From Macrosoma leucophasiata (lineage: Eukaryota; Arthropoda; Insecta; Lepidoptera; Hedylidae), in the NCBI GenBank assembly GCA_036365455.1, contig JAWQUS010000022.1:3658001-3722000 (forward strand): a stretch of 64,000 nt of DNA, in the 5' to 3' direction. The notes under the pieces were generated by a model that did not search any database, was not told where the DNA came from, and saw only the letters and a list, made by a program, of their open reading frames with translations. Both the position numbers and the translations under genes were made by a program. Of the stretch, positions 20,447 to 29,896 are shown in pieces; within the stretch, counting starts at the first letter, position 1; every line of letters begins with the position of its first letter.

Positions 20447-21619
20447 TTACAATTTAGATTCTAAAATGTTCATAAATGTTTTCCAGGAACAGAAACCGTT
20501 TTCATTGTCACAGTCTTTAAGCGTCAATGACGCCCATTTCGGTGGATTGTCCATAGAAAGTTTCTCTCCACTTATTAATTGGTCAACAGTTTGATACAAA
20601 ATATCCAGTTTCATTAAATAACGATCATTATCATCGTCAAACCATTTCTGGAAAACTAATTTACCTCCCAAAGGTGTAATTTCGTTATGTTCTGGCAACA
20701 CATACGGTTTTACCCCGATGGAATTCAAAACCGGATTCAAATTTGAATCGTGACCGAACATAAATGTCAAAGTTGTATTTTTACTTTTAAAAACGTTGGT
20801 TATGTAAGCGAGCAATGGCTTTGCGGTTTCTTGAGCCAGCAGGGGGCTGCTGAAGCGAACTTTTTGATTTGCCTTTGTGATTCTAGTTAGTTTTCTCCAT
20901 TGTTCTGGTTTAGTTAGTTTTCCCCAAGCGATACTCTTTAATGGCATACCTTCATAAAGAGCCATCAGGAATGCATCCACGACAGAATTACCCACATCTA
21001 ATGGGCCAATTACATTAGGTTCTTCACCTATTTTATACACTATTGTATTATTCCAGTCAGTTAAACTACAAATTGAGAACTTCTCACAAAATTTCGAATT
21101 TTTATAATCGAGTATTTCATCCAACTCTAAATACGAGTCACGGAGATCTATCTTTTCTAATTCCTCTTGCATTTCTTTCACGATACCTTCTCTTAGTTCA
21201 TCTGAAGTATTTCTTAATATAGGATTAAATATTGGATCCATATCTTCAGAGTCAATACTGTAAACAGATACATTGCAATTCTTGAACGCATTCTCCGTGA
21301 AAGCTTTCGCTGTTTCTCGAGTCCTTTGTCTTGTGTTTGCATAAACGTAAACAGAACCCTCATCAGGGCAACCTTTGAACCATCCTATAGTGTTCATCCA
21401 CTCAGCAAAATAAGCGCCGAGATTGCTTTCTAACTGCTTGCCTTTATCAGTCAAAAATCCGGGCGTTCCGCTCATAACCGGCCATTCATTAGGTGAATAA
21501 ATCGCCAAGTTTCCAGTTAAAGGCGTTCGCAAATTGTGTCTACTTAGAACGAGCACTCGTTGTAACTTGAGTCCATTGGCAACCGTTAAGAAAAATAATA
21601 GGAGATATTTTACCGCCAT
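20447..21619 (-). CDS. Secreted bacterial-type glucose-1-phosphatase-like histidine phosphatase (copy 2)
   Basis: One uninterrupted 390-residue frame. The frame opens further upstream, but the ATG at 21619 (MAVKYLLLFF) starts the signal peptide (1-16) and matches copy 1, and the promoter lies only about 107 bases upstream. Catalytic motifs are SRHNLRTP (nucleophilic His; the Asn after it is as in bacterial Agp) and FGHDSNL (acid Asp), with YANTRQRT, DPIFNPILRN, EITPLGGKLVFQKW and GFCSW also present. NTS and NNT sequons suggest glycosylation. It belongs to the same tandem pair as copy 1, 2.3 kb apart and in the same orientation; the spacer holds SINEs and family A copies. Probably a lineage-specific duplication of one acquired gene. 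The likely role is extracellular phosphate release from sugar phosphates or phytate, by family; not testable here. Confidence 0.9.
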   Translation of the reverse strand: MAVKYLLLFFLTVANGLKLQRVLVLSRHNLRTPLTGNLAIYSPNEWPVMSGTPGFLTDKGKQLESNLGAYFAEWMNTIGWFKGCPDEGSVYVYANTRQRTRETAKAFTENAFKNCNVSVYSIDSEDMDPIFNPILRNTSDELREGIVKEMQEELEKIDLRDSYLELDEILDYKNSKFCEKFSICSLTDWNNTIVYKIGEEPNVIGPLDVGNSVVDAFLMALYEGMPLKSIAWGKLTKPEQWRKLTRITKANQKVRFSSPLLAQETAKPLLAYITNVFKSKNTTLTFMFGHDSNLNPVLNSIGVKPYVLPEHNEITPLGGKLVFQKWFDDDNDRYLMKLDILYQTVDQLISGEKLSMDNPPKWASLTLKDCDNENGFCSWKTFMNILESKL

Positions 21620-21719
21620 TTTTAATGTCAATGTCAAACAGTTCACTGTGCCGTAGACTCGTAGACTAATTAAATTCTTCGCACAATACACTCACAGTAT
21701 GTTTGTAGAGAGATGAGGA

Positions 21720-21757
21720 AAATACTGAACTGTATTAATAATTCACGCTTATTTAAT
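21720..21757 (-). promoter_or_regulatory. Core promoter of Agp-like gene 2
   Basis: On the minus strand a TTAAATAAG box (21749-21757) lies about 30 bases upstream of the initiator in TTCAGTATTT (+1 A at 21726). The layout is the same as upstream of gene 1. Confidence 0.5.
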
Positions 21758-21759
21758 GC

Positions 21760-22435
21760 CAACCATTCAAAGATGATCTTCTATTTTTAGTGATTGTATT
21801 GTGAACACGACATTTGTGTTTCATGTTTTGCGAATCCATTTTAAAATTCACGGTCGTCAAGATTTTTAATTTATGCCTATTTATCGGCAGTAATGTTTTT
21901 GTTCGTCACGAGTTATTGATGTCGTCATTGTACTACTTGTATCACATTAAGATAAGAGACGCGAAAGGTCCGATACAGTTCAAAAAGTCTGATTAGATTT
22001 AACAAATATTTATTAATAAATTCACTGGGGGCCTAACTCGCATTCGCTTGACGTTATTTTTTGTTATATTTACCTATTAAAACATTTTGCTCCTTTGTAG
22101 GTATATACCTGTGGACGAATACCTACACTTCCAGGCAAAAGTTAGGCGGTACAAAACTGACAGGATGACGTTTTAATTGAAAGCATTTGAGTTAGGCGGT
22201 CGGCCCCCTGGTGGTAGAGCTACAGTAACGGAGCTTGCGGGCGTAGGCACCACCACATTTAGGGTGACGGGCACCTCAATACAACACGTCAAAACAAACA
22301 AAATAAATTAAAGTGAATAGCAATACTACGTAATCTACTTGCCGCTAAATGATAAATTCAAAATAAAATGTTTTATTTCAAATTGGTCTACAAAGACACT
22401 TTTGCATTGTCGGGTTACAAGTTACCTACAGTGCT
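21760..22435. other. Intergenic; small GGGGGCC-ended element in family A
   Basis: 22027-22208 has opposed GGGGGCCTAACTC and GAGTTAGGCGGTCGGCCCCC ends and is followed by TGGTGGTAGAGC, a family A head (22209-22262). It is probably a small terminal-repeat element inserted at that head. The rest is unremarkable. Confidence 0.4.
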
Positions 22436-22525
22436 CATCGAGAAATATTGCACATCGAGCCTATGCAGACAATCGGCTAGTTTCGACTTCGTAGAGCGTT
22501 ATCTCTGCTGCACACTGTATATGTA

Positions 22526-23599
22526 CAGTGCCGGATAAAGCCGGTGCGGGGCCCGTAGCAAATGTGACCATGGGGCCCTAGAGTTACATTGCCTACTGAA
22601 ATTTAGGATGTAAATAAAACAATATTTACGAAAAGGAATCGAAAATTTAGGGGATTCCCCCTGTAAGTATTGTGGTATTGCCAACTTGCAACATAATAAT
22701 ATAGGTACCTATATAATTCCCCCCCGAGGGTTTCCGCCTTGTCGTGGCGGGGGGGCTCAGTACCCGGTGGTTGGCCTCACACCGGAGAAGCCAAGAGGAA
22801 CCCAGAGAGGGGCGGCGTTTGGCGTGGCTCTGCCCGCCACTCGCTGCTGTGGTGAGGAGACGGCTGGGGAAGAGGTGTACGGGTGTATCGTTGCCCTGCA
22901 CCCTATCCCCAGCCGCCTAGCGGTTGTCCCGCCGTAAGATGGGGACGTGGTGGGGAGGCGGCTGGGGAGGAGGTGTATGGGTGTGTCGTTGCCCTGCACC
23001 CTACCCGGTTGAAGGTCAGTTCATCCCTGTCACTCCCGCTCCCCCGGGGCCGGACAGAGTGCCCCTGGACTCCTCCACTCGGGCGTCTTGGGACGCCTGG
23101 CGTTGTGAGTGGTCGGGGCCACCCAAGGGTCCCCGGGTGTCGGACTGGGGGATGTCCGTCGCCCAAATGGAGATGGGTCCCAAGCTGGGTGGCGTGCACG
23201 TGTTCCGCACGCCACTGGTGTTGGTTGGAGCCAAAGAGCTCAACCTGCGGAGGGCTCGGAGACGAGCAGCCGCCGGCGGGGTCGCGGATGTGTGCGTAAG
23301 CGTTCCCGTGACCCCGCCACTGATGGCGGAAGAGTCGGAACACCGCGGGGTTTTAGTGAGTACGAGTCTCACACTACCCGCCGTCGTTTCCCCTAGACGG
23401 CGGGTGCCCATGAGGGTTTCCCCGCGTAAAAAAAAAAAAAAAAAAAAATGTACCTATATAATTAGTGGTCAACGCTCCCTTTGAGAATAGCTAAGGTGTA
23501 TTACATAGTTGTGTTTTTTTTTGGGCACAGGCACGGGGCCCCCAACGGCGCGGGGCCCGTAGCATTTGCTACTCCTGCTATATGGCTAATCCGGCACTG
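22526..23599. mobile_element. hAT-like MITE (CAGTGCCGG ends, 8-bp duplication)
   Basis: Ends CAGTGCCGGATAAAGCC and the complement of CAGTGCCGGATTAGCC. An exact 8-bp target duplication TATATGTA lies at 22518-22525 and 23600-23607, the hAT hallmark. Inner ends share GGGGCCCGTAGCAAATG. Without its own insertion it would be about 330 bp, non-autonomous. Confidence 0.88.
22719..23449 (+). mobile_element. GC-rich 731-bp retroposon, unknown family
   Basis: Flanked by an exact 14-bp duplication GTACCTATATAATT (22705-22718 and 23450-23463) and ending in about 20 A residues, so it was inserted by target-primed reverse transcription. It is strikingly GC-rich and starts CCCCCCCGAGGGTTTCCGCC. It contains two imperfect direct copies of about 60 bp (about 22850-22912 and 22943-23005, sharing GTTGCCCTGCACCCTA). 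Several frames stay open simply because of composition; none shows a recognised domain. It may be a non-autonomous partner or 5'-truncated end of an R1/R2-like non-LTR element. Confidence 0.75.
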
Positions 23600-23767
23600 T
23601 ATATGTAAGCACTGATAGTCCGGTATTGGTCCAAGAGTATTGGTCAAAACTTGATCAAAATGGTGGACAAACGTCATATTGTTAAGGTTCGAAAAAGATA
23701 ACGCTCTACATACCCGAAATAAGCCGAAGTCTCCTTCCTTAGGTCGATGTGCATTATTTCTTGTTCA

Positions 23768-24607
23768 CTTTTATTGAATGACTTACATTAAATAATAATA
23801 ATCCAATAGATATAATGAACAACAACAACAACAATACACTTTATTGTGTGTGTTGTTGAGAACTTAACACAGTATAATAGGCGGCCTTATTGCTATATGA
23901 GCGATTTCTACCAGACAACCTTTGGGTAGAGGAAAAGATGTGATAGAAAATGGATAGGGGTGTACATACTGAAAAATATACGTTAGAAATAAAAATTACA
24001 TATTATATTATTATATATTAATGAATACCCAAAAATATAATAAATAAAATAGTTTCCACACTGTTCATATTTGCACTGTGCTATCGTGTTCCGGTCACGT
24101 GGTAATGTACCTACGGCTCTGTAAATATTAGTATTATTAAGTTATTTGTTTAATTCATATTTTTAAAATTAACTAAAGTACGAGTAGGTATTTAAACTTG
24201 AAATCCTGTTGAACACTAACTTAAATACTTTTATGCCAATTTTATATGCAGTCCCGACTCGCAGTCTAGACTTTCCCAAAGTTTCTGAAAAAAGGCTGGC
24301 ATCTGATAAAAGCAGTGATAGAGTATGATCTATATACAATGTACTCTGTGGTATGATCTATGACTTATGATGATATGCTGTCTTCTTTAATAAACACCTG
24401 TAAATGAATACAAAAAGTTAAGAAACGACAATTGCAGAAATATTACACAAAACTATGACACGAATGCAAAAAAAAATAAGCTGTCAGTTGTCAATGTTGT
24501 TGTCAATCAAAATTACAGATCACTATAGATCAAAATATAAATGGATAAGGATAGATAGATACACATCCATTTCTAAACATACATCTAATCTAAGTCCCAT
24601 GTCCTAC
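23768..24607. other. Intergenic
   Basis: CAA microsatellite-like run at 23819-23835 followed by ACACTTTATTGTGTGTGTTG, a LINE-end-like repeat. A family A fragment lies at 24072-24130 (CTATCGTGTTCCGGTCACGT). Nothing else recognised. Confidence 0.4.
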
Positions 24608-24936
24608 GGATCCGGACACCAACCCGCATTGGAGCAGCGTGGTGGAGAAAGCTCCAGGCCTCCCCAAGGGGAGAGACTCGAGCTCAGCAGTAGGACATAA
24701 AAAGGGTTGTTGCCACTGGTTCCACACTGCGATAAAAACAATTTCTTTCTATGGATGGAATCTTTCGGAATCAACTTGATAACGAGTTAACGTGATCAAC
24801 CAGTCATTATTGTTTTATTTATAGCTTACTCCACCACCCTGCTCCAATGCGGGTTGGTGAACATACGGGTTATTGGCCAATCCCCTGTCGGTTATTGTCA
24901 AACCGCCCATAAGGCCTCTGACAAGGTTTAGGCCCG
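24608..24936. repeat. Two 5S-SINE fragments, opposite orientation
   Basis: 24608-24722 (plus: CACCAACCCGCATTGGAGCA) and 24829-24932 (minus: CTCCAATGCGGGTTGGTG). Both lack the 5S-like head. Confidence 0.65.
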
Positions 24937-25269
24937 GTATCCACCAAAGCAGAAAGGAGAGGAGACGAGAGGAGATGTGTTTGGAATAAACTAATCCGAT
25001 TTCGTTATTTCCACATCTCTTCTTCGCTTAGCTCGAGTTGAAATGGATCAATTCAATAGAATTTTGTGCGGCGAGCGAGCAAGTGGCGCGGCAGAGTAGA
25101 GAAGTGTCTATTCGGGAGGGGAAGGGGCGCGGTGGGGGCCGCCCGGCCGGCTAAACTTGAATGGTTTCGATCTCTCACAGCATGTATTCTATTACTCTAT
25201 GCTCACAGCTCACATCACATCTTTGCTACACAAAGCTCACATCTCTTCTCCTCACCTTCCCGTTCTTTC

Positions 25270-25460
25270 GGGTTGCCTCCAAAACTTCATTGTAAATGTT
25301 CTGGTAAAGTAGCCGCTTTACTCGAATTACTATGACTCTGACTGATGGACTGTTTAAATAAATTGACTGACTGACTCTGACTTTTACGTTGCCTAATACG
25401 AATACGAAATATCTTTTTACTTGACACTGGCAATATGCATATCAAGCGATGCCACAAAAT
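25270..25460 (+). repeat. Repeat family E
   Basis: GTTGCCTCCAAAACTTCATT ... ACTTGACACTGGCAATATGC. Upstream, 24960-25268 is GC- and purine-rich and not recognised. Confidence 0.65.
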
Positions 25461-25669
25461 TTAAAAAAATAAAATAAATTTTCCCTCCTTATTTTATGAA
25501 TAAAATTATGTTTTGATTAAATTCAGTGTTATGTTATCATTTTGTTAGCTAGATGAAAGTAATTATGTGCATCGTGCAAATTATACATTAGGTACCTATT
25601 GTTCGCACTTTCTGTAATAGCAAAAAGATAGATGATTTGTGTTTTTTAATTACCTACTTACACATTTTT

Positions 25670-25683
25670 TTTATACAGTGACA
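25670..25683 (+). promoter_or_regulatory. Splice acceptor in 5' UTR of Agp-like gene 3
   Basis: A T-rich tract followed by ATACAG ends at about 25678, five bases before the start codon (TGACAATG). This suggests that the coding exon is preceded by an untranslated first exon, which I could not locate. Confidence 0.45.
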
Positions 25684-26880
25684 ATGACTCCTTACTTAAA
25701 ACTTCTTCTAGCTTTAACTTTATTAGTGAAATATAGTGAACCGAAATTACTTTTGAAACAAGTTGTGATATTAAGCCGCCATGGTCTCAGAACTCCAACT
25801 GCATCCGATGCTCTGCCATTCATATCTTCACCCACAAAAACCTGGCCAGTTTGGAAGGAGAAACGTGGATATTTAACAGTAAGAGGTGCGTTATTAGAGG
25901 GCTATATGGGGGAATTTTTCTCCGCTTGGCTGTATGAGAAAAGATTATTGCCTAACCACTGTCCCAATAATGAGATATTTGTATATGCAGACACGTCACA
26001 AAGGACCTTGGCATCTGCTCGTGCATTTGTAAACAAAGGATTCCCAAATTGTAATGTTACTGTCCACTATTCGGATAAAAGTCCCGATCCAATATTCAGT
26101 CACAACATAAGAAATGCGAGCAGCATTTTTAAACAATTAGCAATAAAAGAGATGAATAATGCTTTAAACAGTTTAAAATTGACAAAAGATTATAAAGTCA
26201 TGCAAGACATATTAGATTATAACCAATCAGCGGTTTGTCTAATAAAACTTCAATGCAATTTAACATCGGACAAGAATGAAATAAATGATATAGAGCCGGG
26301 TAAAAAGTGTGGTATAAAAGGTCCATTAAGAATCTGTAATATAGCTGATGATGGTTTCTTCATCGAATACTATCATGGGTTACCGTTAGAAAAAGTGGCA
26401 TGGGGAGAATTGAGAGGGAAAATATGGAGGAACATCATCAATTTACATAAAGCATACCAATCTGTAATATATACAGATATCATTTCAAAAGATATATCAG
26501 AATTATTGATAAGAAATTTAACAAGTATATTTATGAATGATGGACCAAAAGTATCGTTGTTGATGGGGCATGATGCAAATTTGATATCAATGATGAAGAG
26601 CTTACGGTTCAAACCATATACTCTGCATGATCAGTTCCAAGATACCCCGTTTGGTGGTGCAGTAGTATTTGAGAGATGGTTTAGCGAGAAGATGAAGAAG
26701 GATTTTTTAAGAATTAAATATGTTTACCAAAGCAATGCACAATTCCGAAGTGCATCAAAATTAAGTTTGGATAATCCACCTATGTATGCTGTATTGGAAT
26801 TAGAAGCATGCAAGACTGATAATTTTGGATTTTGCCCATGGAATGAATTTTCAGGGATTCTTAGGAGTTTATACAATTGA
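25684..26880 (+). CDS. Secreted bacterial-type glucose-1-phosphatase-like histidine phosphatase (copy 3, divergent)
   Basis: One uninterrupted 398-residue frame from the ATG at 25684 (MTPYLKLLLALTLL, signal peptide of about 20 residues). An in-frame ATG 45 bases upstream would precede the likely splice acceptor and spoil the signal peptide. Catalytic motifs are SRHGLRTP and MGHDANL. YADTSQRT, KPYTLHDQ, TPFGGAVVFERW and FGFCPW fit the Agp pattern; KPYTLHDQ is especially close to bacterial Agp. It is clearly more distant from copies 1 and 2 than they are from each other and is on the opposite strand, 4 kb from copy 2, so it represents an older duplication. Sequons such as NVT, NAS and NLT are present. 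Nothing suggests loss of function. Confidence 0.9.
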   Translation: MTPYLKLLLALTLLVKYSEPKLLLKQVVILSRHGLRTPTASDALPFISSPTKTWPVWKEKRGYLTVRGALLEGYMGEFFSAWLYEKRLLPNHCPNNEIFVYADTSQRTLASARAFVNKGFPNCNVTVHYSDKSPDPIFSHNIRNASSIFKQLAIKEMNNALNSLKLTKDYKVMQDILDYNQSAVCLIKLQCNLTSDKNEINDIEPGKKCGIKGPLRICNIADDGFFIEYYHGLPLEKVAWGELRGKIWRNIINLHKAYQSVIYTDIISKDISELLIRNLTSIFMNDGPKVSLLMGHDANLISMMKSLRFKPYTLHDQFQDTPFGGAVVFERWFSEKMKKDFLRIKYVYQSNAQFRSASKLSLDNPPMYAVLELEACKTDNFGFCPWNEFSGILRSLYN

Positions 26881-27765
26881 TTGGAGAACTTCAAATACAT
26901 GGAGAAATGATTAGGGTTTCTTGTAGGCTATAGAACCCTAAAAAAGATTATCGCCATCTATTTATTTCAAGATGAAAGGAATGAAAGTGAATTATTCAAA
27001 AGCTCAATTTGAAAATATTAAGTAGGTACTTGTTGGTAGTTGCCACTTTTGCTTGTTGTTAGAACAATTTTTTTTAATTGTTGTTTGTAGTACTACCTAA
27101 GTATATTTATGGTCTGCAGCCGCTGCTGATGGACGCGTTCGACAATATGTTTTGAGCTTAATGATGCATGAAAATGGTCCTAAACCGAACCCAGTCAAGT
27201 AATCCAGTGCTATGATGTTTAGTAGGTATTTTTATAGTTAAAACATTATTAAAACACATGTTCCTCTTATCTAATACTTTAATGTTTCAATTCTTTCTAA
27301 TATTCGGTAACTAAGCATTTCTATAGACATCCATCATAATACTATGTAAAAAAAAATATAACAATAGGTATGTACTTATGTATTTCATAAAATTTTGAGC
27401 AATTTCCAAACAGAATATGTCAGTGGTCAAAAATTTGAAAGTTATCAGCTATGAACTGCCCCAGAGAGAGCTGCTTTTACTATGACATTTGAGTGTACAT
27501 GTTGATTCTTAGCTCACTTATTTTCAAAAATATTAAAAAATAAACATTTTCTTTAGAAAAAGTAAGACATTAAAATGAAAAAGGGGCCTTATGGATCGCA
27601 TTACAATAGAAAATCAATTATCATAGTTTATACAGGTTATAAATGATTAAAATGTAACAAGATTTATAAAATAAATATAAGTGTAGATAGATGAAACAAT
27701 ATTTATGACAGAAAAATCACCTTATTAATTCAGGCCCGTATCTTCTTTCCTGTTTTGGATTGATA
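26881..27765. other. Intergenic AT-rich DNA after Agp-like gene 3
   Basis: No gene. AATAAA occurs near 27539, about 660 bases past the stop; no nearer canonical signal was noticed. A GGGTTTC...GAACCCTAAAAA motif (26912-26945) resembles insect repeat ends. Confidence 0.4.
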
Positions 27766-27874
27766 TAGCCTGGGTTGCACCAATATATTTAATTGTGTTA
27801 AAATTATTGTAACATTTCTGTTCTCACAGATTTCTTTAAGTTAGGGATGTTCCCTAACTTAAAGAAATCTGTTA

Positions 27875-28394
27875 GGGCTCTAACTCACTAGGACGCCGTG
27901 GCGACATCGCCGGCTACGTATTCAAGCAGTTAGTATGGTGCCGAGACGTCGCCACAAGGTGCAGGGGCGGATTTGATAAGTTGGCTGCCCTAGGCCATTG
28001 AAAGATTGCCCTTCCCCCCCCCCCTCCCCCCTGTGCTGTAAAGCATATAAAATTAGATAAACTCTAGAAATTTAATTAAAATGAAAAAAAAAAACGATAG
28101 TAAGTGATTAAATTAATTCTTCTAATAATCGTAATTGCCATACATTAAAATTTTTTGCGAGATGCTATATGGACACGTTTTTGAAATTTTACACGTATGC
28201 GCGGAGGCAACGGTACTTAAAAAAAAAACGACCAAATTTTGGCGCCCTAAGCCCGGGCCTACTGGGCCTATAGGGAAACCCGCCCCTGGGCAGGTGAGTT
28301 AGGTATCATGTACCTATTTCCATACTAGCAGCCAACTAGCAGCTTGGATACGTAGCCGGCGACATCGTTATGGCGTCCTAGTGAGGTAGGGCCC
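27875..28394. mobile_element. PIF/Harbinger-like MITE family J (TTA duplication)
   Basis: Inverted ends GGGCTCTAACTCACTAGGAC and the complement of GGGCCCTACCTCACTAGGAC; the arms continue into CGCCGGCTACGTA. TTA lies at 27872-27874 and 28395-28397. A 3-bp TTA duplication with GGG-starting ends is the PIF/Harbinger pattern. It is itself interrupted at 27962-28288. Confidence 0.78.
27962..28288. mobile_element. hAT-like MITE (CAGGGGCGG ends)
   Basis: Starts CAGGGGCGGATTTGAT and ends AACCCGCCCCTG. The flanks ACAAGGTG and GGCAGGTG share 5 of 8 bases, so any 8-bp duplication is decayed. Internal C-run and A-run low-complexity tracts are at 28016-28030 and 28081-28093. Confidence 0.65.
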
Positions 28395-28693
28395 TTAAAG
28401 TTAGAGAAGGATGTGAAATGTTACAGTAACTTAATTTTAACAAATACTAATTTCTTGGTGCAACCCAGCCTAAGTGAGCAGTACCCAATACAAAATTATT
28501 GTAACCTCAACACGTTTATCGATAAAAACAATATAGGTATCTGATTTCAATTGTAATAAGTATAAATATTCTATCATTTTTTTTACATTAATTACAATTT
28601 GAACACAACAGCGTGCATCGAACTATCTAAATATCCTATCCAGTAGCGGACTGAGGTCAACAGAGGCCCGGGACGGCATTAGGAAGCTCCTAG

Positions 28694-28905
28694 GCAGAGA
28701 ATATGTAATAATACTACGTATAGAATGGACACTTCGACGTCCCGCCCGATTTGCACACATACACAACCCCTTCCTCTCTTAAGGGCGACGGTTGGTATTT
28801 TGTACGTGCTACGCACACAGGTGCGCGTGTAAATACACGTCACTGATGGATAGAAACCAAATTAAGCGTTTGTATGGAATTTTGGCGGCGTGTCCGCGGT
28901 GTGCC
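28694..28905 (-). mobile_element. MITE family M
   Basis: ATATGTAATAATACTACGTA ... GCCGCGGTGTGCC-type ends; GTGTAAATACACGTCACTGA inside. Other copies: 35813-36053, 37069-37302, and 41640-42122 (split). Confidence 0.65.
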
Positions 28906-29029
28906 CTAGGCCTCCGGCGGCCTATATCTGGCATATAAATAAAATAATAAGCCAAGGAAACAAACCAAAACGCGGGAGCAAAAAAAATTTTTTCCCTTCG
29001 TGGGGTCTAAAGACAAGACAAGACAAAGA

Positions 29030-29279
29030 CAAACAAGCATGCAGTTCACATTGATGATAAGTGATGAATGCAGCCTATAGATACCCACATGAAGACCAAG
29101 GTCAAAATGCAGAAGCGTTACCACTCCTGAGGCTAGAGGCCGGAAAATTAACGGACCGTACATTACCACCTGACCGGAACACGATAGAGCTGAACACTAT
29201 CATTTAGCCGCAAGTAAATTAGGTAATGCGGTGGTGCCTACGCCTGCGAGCTCCGTCACTGGATCTCTACCAAGAGTAA
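29030..29279 (-). repeat. Family A retroposon
   Basis: GACAAACAAGCATGCAGTTC through CGTCACTGGATCTCTACCA; head slightly damaged. Confidence 0.82.
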
Positions 29280-29587
29280 ATCAGAACCAGTCTAAAGATC
29301 TCTTCAATTTGGTAAAAAAACTGGATTTGGATGGTTTCAAAACTCAGTCAACCTGTTTGGAGGTCCCCAGAACCGGCCTATGGCGCCTCCCCAGCCGAAG
29401 TCCGCCACTGATCCTACCCAAGTGTTATAAGATTTCAAATGACGAACGCAATATTTTGGACATTAAAGTACAACTAGGGAAAGCTTGTGTCAATTAGATC
29501 GGAGTACATTTATGAATGTTATCAACGATTTTGTAAAAAAGTGTAGGTAGAAGCTAACTATGTGATTCAAGCGTAATTAAAAAAAAA
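29280..29587. other. Intergenic
   Basis: Nothing recognised. The short frame overlapping the family A head is not a gene. Confidence 0.3.
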
Positions 29588-29896
29588 ACGTAACTTCACG
29601 GCTGTAATCCCCGAAGGGGTAGGCAGAGGTAAATGCATGCATTCAAGCATACATGCAAACACCCACGATTCGCCGGTTACGTTTTTGGCCCATTAACAGG
29701 TGGCGAGCCTGTTGCCATCTCCGGGCACATTACCCAACTCAGAGGTACTGAGAAACTTTCAGAAAATGTAAAAATCCCAATAGAACCAGAGATAAAGGAT
29801 TTTAAACCGTTATCTCTGATAGCCCCCGACCCAGGAATCGAACCTAGGACCTCCAGCATCGTAGTAGTGGCCTGCTACCACTAGGCTACTGATTCA
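29588..29896 (-). repeat. tRNA-derived SINE family 4, full length
   Basis: On the minus strand it starts with a tRNA-like head (GTAGCCTAGTGGTAGCAGG, then AGGTTCGATTCCTGGGTCGG) and ends TACCCCTTCGGGGATTACAG. Other copies: 34989-35276, 38520-38800, 40445-40690 and 55480-55765. Confidence 0.82.

Larger units (their letters stand above)
22436..23767. mobile_element. Foldback MITE family F, split by a nested hAT-like element
   Basis: Left part 22436-22517 (GCACATCGAGCC ... AGCGTTATCTCTGCTGCACA) and right part 23608-23767 (AGCACTGATAGTCCGGTATT ... GATAACGCTCTACA ... TCGATGTGCA). Removing 22526-23607 restores continuity with intact family members. Confidence 0.85.
27766..28473. mobile_element. MITE family I (CCTGGGTTGCACC ends), with two nested elements
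   Basis: Left end TAGCCTGGGTTGCACCA, right end TTGGTGCAACCCAGCCTAA. Internal 21-bp arms CAGATTTCTTTAAGTTAGGG sit back to back at about 27827-27871. The family J element (27875-28394) interrupts it. A second family I copy spans 30741-31149. Confidence 0.8.

Noticed and set aside
22883..23484. Several overlapping frames of 130-186 codons on both strands
   Set aside because: They arise from the high GC content of the retroposon, end in poly(Lys) from its poly(A) tail, and show no domain.
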